A program made the translations under genes and the position numbers. Below the pieces are notes generated by a model. That model made no database searches. It was not told the DNA's origin and worked only from the letters and a program-made list of their open reading frames with translations. Below, in pieces: positions 6,195-10,071 of a stretch of DNA of 10,071 bases; the first letter of the stretch is position 1; every line of letters starts with the position of its first letter. Source of the stretch: Acidimicrobiia bacterium (lineage in GTDB: Bacteria > Actinomycetota > Acidimicrobiia > Spongiisociales > SHLN01); assembly GCA_004283105.1 (NCBI GenBank), contig SHLN01000086.1:1-10071 (forward strand). The letters are read 5' to 3'.

Positions 6195-6229
6195 CTACCG
6201 ATAGATCGGCGGAGCCGATCTATCGGTAG
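6195..6229 (-). terminator. Terminator-like hairpin enclosing the fadD stop codon
   Basis: Perfect 16-bp stem CTACCGATAGATCGGC / GCCGATCTATCGGTAG with a 3-nt loop (GGA on the plus strand). The TAG stop of the minus-strand gene (6220-6222) is inside the stem. No T-tract follows in the direction of transcription. Confidence 0.7.
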
Positions 6230-8007
6230 ATGTCCTCCACCATTCCGGCGTACTTCTTCATGACGATGGCCCGGCGGAGTTTGAGGGTTGGAGTCATCTC
6301 GCCGCCGTCGATGGTGAAATCCTCGGGAAGGATCCGGAATTCCTTGACTGCCTCGGCCTTTGAGACTGCTTTGTTGCCGTCCTCGATGGCCTCTTCCACA
6401 GCAGCCCGCAGGTCGGGATCGTCGATGAGGTCGGCGACGGTGCTGCCGGACTTGCCATGCTCCTCGGCCCATTCGGGGAAGGCGTCGGGATCGATGGTGA
6501 TGAGACAGGCGATGAACTTCTCGCCGTCGCCGACCACCATGGCCTGGCTGATGAGCGCATGGGCACGGATCCGATCCTCGATGACGGCCGGCGCCACGTT
6601 CTTACCGGCGGCGGTGACGAGGATCTCCTTCTTGCGCCCGGTGATCCGCAGGAACCCGGCCGCATCCAGCTCGCCGATGTCACCGGTATGGAACCACCCG
6701 TCCGGGTTGATCGACTCGGCGGTGGCGGCGTCGTTCTTGTAGTAGCCCATCATGATGTGATCGCCCTTGAGGAGGACCTCGCCATCATCCGCGATGCGGA
6801 CCGTGCCACCGGGGACGGGCAAGCCCACCGAACCGATCTCCGTTGCTTTTGGACGGTTGAAGGTGGCGACGGCAGTCGTTTCGGTGAGGCCGTAGCCCTC
6901 CAACACATGAATGCCGGCGCCCATGAAGAAGTGGCCGAGGCGTTCGCCGAGGGCGGCGCCGCCCGAGATGGCGTAGTTGACCTTGCCGCCGAAAACATCC
7001 CGCAGCTTCGAGTACACGAGCTTGTCGAAGATGGTGTGCTGCACCTTGGTGAGCGGCTTGACCCGGCCGGCCTGGGTCTGGCGGGAGAACTCCTCAGAGA
7101 TCTTGGCGGCGTAGTCGAAGATCTTGCCCTTGCCGTCGGCGTGGGCTTTGTGCTGGGCACTGTTGTATACCTTCTCGAAGACCCGAGGCACGCTGAACAC
7201 CCACGTCGGGTGGTACATGCCGAGCTCCTCGACCAGCTGGGGCACTCCGGTGGAAAAGCCCAGCTTGACGCCGCTCGAAACACACCCGACCTCGACGATC
7301 CGGGCGAAGATATGAGCGAGCGGGAGGAACATCAGGGTCGAGTTGCCTTCAGCGAAGATTTCCGGCGTGAGGGCAACCACCTGGCGAACCGTCGAAATGA
7401 AGTTGTGATGGCTCAGCATGCAGCCCTTGGGGCGCCCGGTAGTTCCCGAGGTGTAGACGAGCGTGGCCAGGCCGTCGTGGTTGATGGCCTGCCAACGGGC
7501 GTCGACCTGAGCCGGGTCGACGGCTTTGCCGGCCTCGAGTAACTGGTCGAAGCCGCCATGGTCGATGACGATCGAGTGCTCGCAAGTGGGGATGCTGGCG
7601 GCTACCGAGTCGAAGGTGTCCTTCATCTCCTGGGTCTCTGAGATGACCGCGACGGCTTCGCTGTTGCTGATGATCCATTCCACCTGTTCCTCGGAAGAGG
7701 TCTCGTAGATCGGTACCGTGACGCACCCCGCCGCCCAGATGGCGTAATCGAAGTAGGTGAATTCGGGTCGGGTGCTGCAGTGGAGCGCGATCTTCGACCC
7801 GGCTTCGATGCCGAGTGAGATGAGACCTGCTGCAAGTTGGCGAACCTCAGCGGCGAACTCCCCGAGCGGGACGTCGACGAACTTGTCGCCGTCGCGGTAA
7901 GCGAGGGCTGCCCGATTGGGGTCCTTCTCGGCGAGGGCAAACAGGGCGCTAACGGCGTTGTCGCTGGGATCAACCGTTGCGAGTGCGGGCGTGTGGAATT
8001 CCTTCAT
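6220..8007 (-). CDS. fadD: Long-chain acyl-CoA synthetase (AMP-forming)
   Basis: Activates fatty acids to acyl-CoA through an acyl-adenylate, for beta-oxidation or lipid synthesis; likely cytosolic or membrane-peripheral. The 595-residue product carries the ANL-family motifs in order: the P-loop YTSGTTGRPKG (185-195), the linker-region motif LPLAHIFARI (about 228-237) typical of long-chain enzymes, YGLTET (372-377), HTGD (440-443), GRKKE (457-461, hinge region), and the C-terminal catalytic lysine K576 in TPTLKLRR. The nearest kind I recognise is the FadD15-like long-chain group. ATG at 8007 is chosen over the adjacent TTG at 8010 because GAGGAGG lies 7 nt upstream, an ideal Shine-Dalgarno. 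The phosphatase gene ends 42 bp upstream on the same strand, so the two may be partly co-transcribed. Confidence 0.95.
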   Translation of the reverse strand: MKEFHTPALATVDPSDNAVSALFALAEKDPNRAALAYRDGDKFVDVPLGEFAAEVRQLAAGLISLGIEAGSKIALHCSTRPEFTYFDYAIWAAGCVTVPIYETSSEEQVEWIISNSEAVAVISETQEMKDTFDSVAASIPTCEHSIVIDHGGFDQLLEAGKAVDPAQVDARWQAINHDGLATLVYTSGTTGRPKGCMLSHHNFISTVRQVVALTPEIFAEGNSTLMFLPLAHIFARIVEVGCVSSGVKLGFSTGVPQLVEELGMYHPTWVFSVPRVFEKVYNSAQHKAHADGKGKIFDYAAKISEEFSRQTQAGRVKPLTKVQHTIFDKLVYSKLRDVFGGKVNYAISGGAALGERLGHFFMGAGIHVLEGYGLTETTAVATFNRPKATEIGSVGLPVPGGTVRIADDGEVLLKGDHIMMGYYKNDAATAESINPDGWFHTGDIGELDAAGFLRITGRKKEILVTAAGKNVAPAVIEDRIRAHALISQAMVVGDGEKFIACLITIDPDAFPEWAEEHGKSGSTVADLIDDPDLRAAVEEAIEDGNKAVSKAEAVKEFRILPEDFTIDGGEMTPTLKLRRAIVMKKYAGMVEDIYR

Positions 8008-8027
8008 CAAATGGCCTCCTCGACCTC

Positions 8028-8033
8028 AGCATA
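8028..8033 (-). promoter_or_regulatory. Possible -10 hexamer of fadD
   Basis: On the minus strand TATGCT precedes the GAGGAGG ribosome binding site of fadD and would give a short leadered transcript. It lies between the phosphatase stop and fadD, so fadD may have its own promoter. Confidence 0.35.
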
Positions 8034-8049
8034 GGACTTCGCGGCGGGT

Positions 8050-8481
8050 CTAGCCGGGCCGTTCGTCCCCGTCGGTGAGCCGGTCCTCCAGAGCGACGGC
8101 AATGAGGGAGTAGCTGGCCAGATACTCGATGCGATCTCCGCCGTACGGGTCCGGCATTGGTTCACCGTTACGGCTGAGGAGCTCAACGCGGGCGCCGGGG
8201 TCAAGGGCGAGGACGGAGGCAACGTGTTCCTCTTCCATCGCGTAGACGAGGTCAGTGGCCGCCAGGACTTCGGCGGTCAGATGGGTAGCGCGGTGGTCCG
8301 ACATGTCGACGCCGAGCTCGGCGGCGACGGCGATCCCGGTAGCCGAGGCGGGGTTCCCGCTCAGTGCGATGGTCCCGGCGCTGGCGAACTCCAGGTCGTT
8401 CCGGTCGTTGAGCTGGCGGGCGAGAACCTCGGCGAACGGAGATCGGCAGATATTGCCGCTGCAGAGGAAGAGGATGCGCAC
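8050..8481 (-). CDS. Low-molecular-weight protein tyrosine phosphatase family protein
   Basis: Predicted cytosolic phosphatase acting on phosphotyrosine or, in arsenate-reductase relatives, on arsenate. In the 143-residue product the N-terminal P-loop CSGNICRS holds nucleophile C7 and R13 (CX5R), right after the first strand RILFL. The general acid is expected at D111 in MPDPYGG (DPY motif, 109-115), which argues for phosphatase and against arsenate reductase activity. SAGT (34-37) and the helix starting around 46 are also typical. The start is GTG at 8481, since the P-loop must be close to the N-terminus. There is no Shine-Dalgarno, but a -10 hexamer lies 7 nt upstream. The gene lies upstream of fadD and is divergent from the HypA-like gene. 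Confidence 0.9.
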   Translation of the reverse strand: MRILFLCSGNICRSPFAEVLARQLNDRNDLEFASAGTIALSGNPASATGIAVAAELGVDMSDHRATHLTAEVLAATDLVYAMEEEHVASVLALDPGARVELLSRNGEPMPDPYGGDRIEYLASYSLIAVALEDRLTDGDERPG

Positions 8482-8488
8482 GGTGTCG

Positions 8489-8494
8489 AGCCTA
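8489..8494 (-). promoter_or_regulatory. -10 hexamer of the phosphatase gene, probably leaderless
   Basis: On the minus strand TAGGCT ends 7 nt before the GTG start, with CGACACC between and no Shine-Dalgarno. Confidence 0.45.
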
Positions 8495-8546
8495 GGTGAC
8501 CTCTTGTCCGGGGAACGATGGGAGTCCAGGATTCCTCGAGATCGTC

Positions 8547-8552
8547 GATACT
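8547..8552 (+). promoter_or_regulatory. Possible -10 hexamer of the HypA-like gene
   Basis: GATACT differs from TATACT at the first base and ends 5 nt before the ATG at 8558. It is the weakest member of the leaderless set in this window. Confidence 0.3.
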
Positions 8553-8557
8553 CACCT

Positions 8558-8812
8558 ATGGGACCACCGACGCTCGTTCAAACGCTCCTTGCTGAAGCCG
8601 AGAGTCACCTCGGGCACGCTCCGGTCACCAGGGTCCACATTCGCGTCGGGGCGCTCTCCAACATCTCGCCGACGTCACTTCAGCGTCATTTCACGAACGC
8701 CGTGGCCGGCTCTCATCTCGACGGCGCCGAGCTCGTCTTTCACGTCGATACCGATCCCCTGTCTGCCGACGCCCTCGCCGTGCGGGTGGTTGGGGTCGAT
8801 CGGTCGACGTAG
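8558..8812 (+). CDS. HypA-like protein lacking the zinc-ribbon domain
   Basis: The 84-residue product resembles the nickel-binding domain of the hydrogenase/urease nickel chaperone HypA: an N-terminal helix (LVQTLLAEAE, 6-15), strand VTRVHIRVGALSNISP (23-38), helix SLQRHFTNAV (40-49) and GAELVFHVD (56-64). Normal HypA has about 113 residues, with two CxxC pairs in an inserted zinc ribbon and a His at position 2 that binds nickel. This protein has no cysteine at all and no His2 (it starts MGPP), yet ends in ALAVRVVGVD, which fits the final strand that follows the zinc ribbon in HypA. It therefore looks like the core fold with the insert removed, and nickel delivery is unlikely. No hydrogenase gene is nearby. 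pfkA follows 23 bp downstream. ATG at 8558 is chosen from the match to the family start. Confidence 0.62.
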   Translation: MGPPTLVQTLLAEAESHLGHAPVTRVHIRVGALSNISPTSLQRHFTNAVAGSHLDGAELVFHVDTDPLSADALAVRVVGVDRST

Positions 8813-8823
8813 GCCTCAGCTTC

Positions 8824-8829
8824 TACACT
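8824..8829 (+). promoter_or_regulatory. -10 hexamer of pfkA, probably leaderless
   Basis: TACACT ends 6 nt before the ATG at 8836. The spacer CGCGAG completes an 8-bp palindrome CTCGCGAG (8828-8835) directly against the start codon. Confidence 0.55.
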
Positions 8830-8835
8830 CGCGAG

Positions 8836-9921
8836 ATGCGGCGTATCGCAGCTCTCACCTCAGGCGGGGACGCCCCCGGCATGAACGCTGCCCTGCGCGC
8901 CGTGGCGAAGGTGGCCGCCGCCAACAACGTCGAGGCGGTTGGTATCGAACAGGGGTACGAGGGCCTCATCGATGGTCGGTTCGTTGATCTCACCGTCCGC
9001 CTCGGGCCCGAACGCGTTCGATCCCAGCGCGAGGTCGATGCGGCGGGCGGCCTGGGCGGGACCATCCTCGGTTCGAGCCGAAGTGAGCGGTTCCTCGATT
9101 CGAAGCACCGGGAGCAGGCCGCGATGGGTCTCCGTGATGCCTGGATCGACGGGTTGGTCGTGATCGGTGGAAACGGGTCGGCAGCCGGTGCGCACGCCTT
9201 TGCGCCCTTGTTCCCCGTGGTAGTGGTTCCCGCCTCGATCGACAACGACATCGGGTGTACGAGGTATGCGCTCGGCGTGGATACCGCCCTCAACACAATC
9301 GTTGAGGCATGTGATCGCATTTCCGATACGGCCAGGGCCCACAAGCGGGTCTTCATTGTTGAGGTCATGGGCCGCCAATCCGGCTACCTCGCTATGTCCT
9401 CGGCCGTGGCGGCCGCCGCAGACGCGATGCTCATTCCCGAGCGCCACCGCACGGAGGAAGAATTGCTCGACAGCGTTGAGCAGGTCATCAGGACGTCGTT
9501 CGAGCGCGACCGTGCAAAGAAGCGGGTCCTGATCATCAAAGCGGAGGGAGTCCCGTATCCGACGACCCGGCTCACCAGGGATGTGGCGGAGCGTGTGGCC
9601 GGGGACCTCCCCGATGTCGAGGTGCGGGCGACGGTGCTCGGGCACCTCGTGCGGGGCGGCAGTCCGACGTTCCGCGACCGCATGATTGCCGGCCGTCTCG
9701 GCCTCTCGGCGGTGGCGGCCCTGGCGGAGGGCGCGTCCGATGAGATGGTCGCCTGGGAGCCGGCCGTCGAGGGCGGAACCGCCACCCGTGACCCATCGGT
9801 GCACCGGTTCGCACTCGACCACGTCCTGGCCGACACCGAAGCCCTCCTCGACGGCTCCAGCCCGGTCACCCAACGTCGGGTCAAGATGACCGAAGCAATC
9901 GAGGGCGTTCTGGCGTTGTGA
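8836..9921 (+). CDS. pfkA: 6-phosphofructokinase, probably ATP-dependent
   Basis: Phosphorylates fructose 6-phosphate to the 1,6-bisphosphate in glycolysis. The 361-residue product has TSGGDAPGMN (8-17) at the nucleotide loop, GGNGS (111-115), PASIDND with catalytic base D136 (132-138), MGRQSGYLA (178-186), the substrate Glu E237 in KAEGVP, and LGHLVRGGSP (268-277). Compared with the E. coli enzyme, G114 corresponds to G104 and A133 to G124; pyrophosphate enzymes have Asp and Lys there, so ATP use is favoured. Two residues depart from the usual set: N113 replaces the Mg-binding Asp of GGDGS, and S134 replaces Thr in TIDND. The ATG follows a -10 hexamer and the first conserved strand begins at once. 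The gene may share transcripts with the HypA-like gene upstream. Confidence 0.93.
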   Translation: MRRIAALTSGGDAPGMNAALRAVAKVAAANNVEAVGIEQGYEGLIDGRFVDLTVRLGPERVRSQREVDAAGGLGGTILGSSRSERFLDSKHREQAAMGLRDAWIDGLVVIGGNGSAAGAHAFAPLFPVVVVPASIDNDIGCTRYALGVDTALNTIVEACDRISDTARAHKRVFIVEVMGRQSGYLAMSSAVAAAADAMLIPERHRTEEELLDSVEQVIRTSFERDRAKKRVLIIKAEGVPYPTTRLTRDVAERVAGDLPDVEVRATVLGHLVRGGSPTFRDRMIAGRLGLSAVAALAEGASDEMVAWEPAVEGGTATRDPSVHRFALDHVLADTEALLDGSSPVTQRRVKMTEAIEGVLAL

Positions 9922-9923
9922 GG

Positions 9924-9940
9924 GAGCGGCTTCGCCGCTC
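9924..9940 (+). terminator. Hairpin just after the pfkA stop
   Basis: Stem GAGCGGC / GCCGCTC, 7 bp, with loop TTC, starting 2 nt after the TGA. No T-tract. A competing stem pairs CTCTGG (9938-9943) with CCAGAG (9958-9963) around two copies of TGGTTCC. Confidence 0.5.
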
Positions 9941-9954
9941 TGGTTCCTGGTTCC
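9941..9954. repeat. Heptamer direct repeat (TGGTTCC)x2
   Basis: Two adjacent copies of TGGTTCC, followed by TAGCC. It is short, but is another 7-bp-period repeat in a noncoding spacer. Confidence 0.6.
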
Positions 9955-9989
9955 TAGCCAGAGAGCCGCAGCCGGTGAACCGGTGACCT

Positions 9990-10060
9990 GCCGGGCGTCG
10001 CCCGGCCAAGCAACCCGTAGGGTTGCCGTTGACCGTTCTGGCGAGCTTGCTCGACAGAAC
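9990..10060. other. Cluster of three further small hairpins in the noncoding tail
   Basis: GCCGGGC/GCCCGGC with loop GTC (9990-10006); GCAACCC/GGGTTGC with loop GTA (10010-10026); and GTTCTG/CAGAAC (10035-10040 with 10055-10060) with an inner CGAG/CTCG stem. The sequence CCGTTGACCGTT (10026-10037) repeats the heptamer theme of the 6169-6196 region. No gene is supported between 9922 and the end of the window. Confidence 0.6.
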
Positions 10061-10071
10061 GAGTATCCTCC

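Noticed and set aside
6457..7542. 361-codon plus-strand frame inside fadD
   Set aside because: It is antisense to a gene with all ANL-family motifs. The product has no recognisable domain.
8008..8010. TTG as the fadD start
   Set aside because: The neighbouring ATG at 8007 has a better 7-nt spacing to GAGGAGG.
8050..8481. Arsenate reductase (ArsC) assignment
   Set aside because: The CX5R loop alone would allow it, but the DPY motif is kept and there are no ars genes or the extra redox cysteines of thioredoxin-type ArsC.
8860..9873. 337-codon minus-strand frame across pfkA
   Set aside because: Shadow of the phosphofructokinase coding strand; no motif and no start signal.

Overview
This is ordinary, densely packed chromosome from a high-GC bacterium, most likely an actinomycete-phylum (Actinomycetota) organism. 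The best taxonomic evidence is a bacterial proteasome activator (Bpa/PafE) gene, since Bpa works with the 20S proteasome and is essentially an actinobacterial protein. GC-rich codon use, GTG starts and many apparently leaderless promoters agree. A deep lineage such as Acidimicrobiia is my guess from the overall feel, not something the window proves. I see no rRNA, tRNA, transposase, phage gene or CRISPR array.

Layout. (1) 1-2015, plus strand: a heptamer repeat, then gnd (6-phosphogluconate dehydrogenase) and, 10 bp later, bpa. (2) 2012-3502, minus strand: malQ (4-alpha-glucanotransferase), converging on bpa with the two stop codons sharing a CTAG. (3) 3668-3769, plus strand: a 33-residue Cys-rich microprotein whose stop again shares CTAG with the convergent SGNH hydrolase (3766-4548, minus). 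(4) 4588-5995, plus strand: a PlsC-type acyltransferase and a VIT/CCC1-type metal transporter, divergent from the hydrolase through a 39-bp gap whose two -10 hexamers overlap. (5) 5987-6229: a highly structured convergent spacer with two perfect terminator-like hairpins, a 24-bp imperfect inverted repeat and a 53-bp tandem duplication. (6) 6220-8481, minus strand: a long-chain acyl-CoA synthetase preceded by a low-molecular-weight protein tyrosine phosphatase. (7) 8558-9921, plus strand: a HypA-like protein lacking the zinc domain, then 6-phosphofructokinase. (8) 9922-10071: a noncoding tail with four small hairpins in a row.

Functionally the genes are mostly housekeeping: central carbon flow (gnd, pfkA, malQ), lipid activation and acylation (fadD, PlsC-like), metal handling (VIT), and proteolysis/signalling (bpa, phosphatase). 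They look like short independent transcription units and not one pathway operon. The most notable themes are: a TANNNT hexamer 6-8 nt before seven start codons, which implies leaderless mRNAs; convergent genes fused at CTAG stop codons; a HypA fold that seems to have lost its inserted zinc ribbon; a canonical HbYX-type C-terminus on Bpa; and noncoding spacers built from 7-bp repeats and triloop hairpins. I do not see a clear new multi-gene system.
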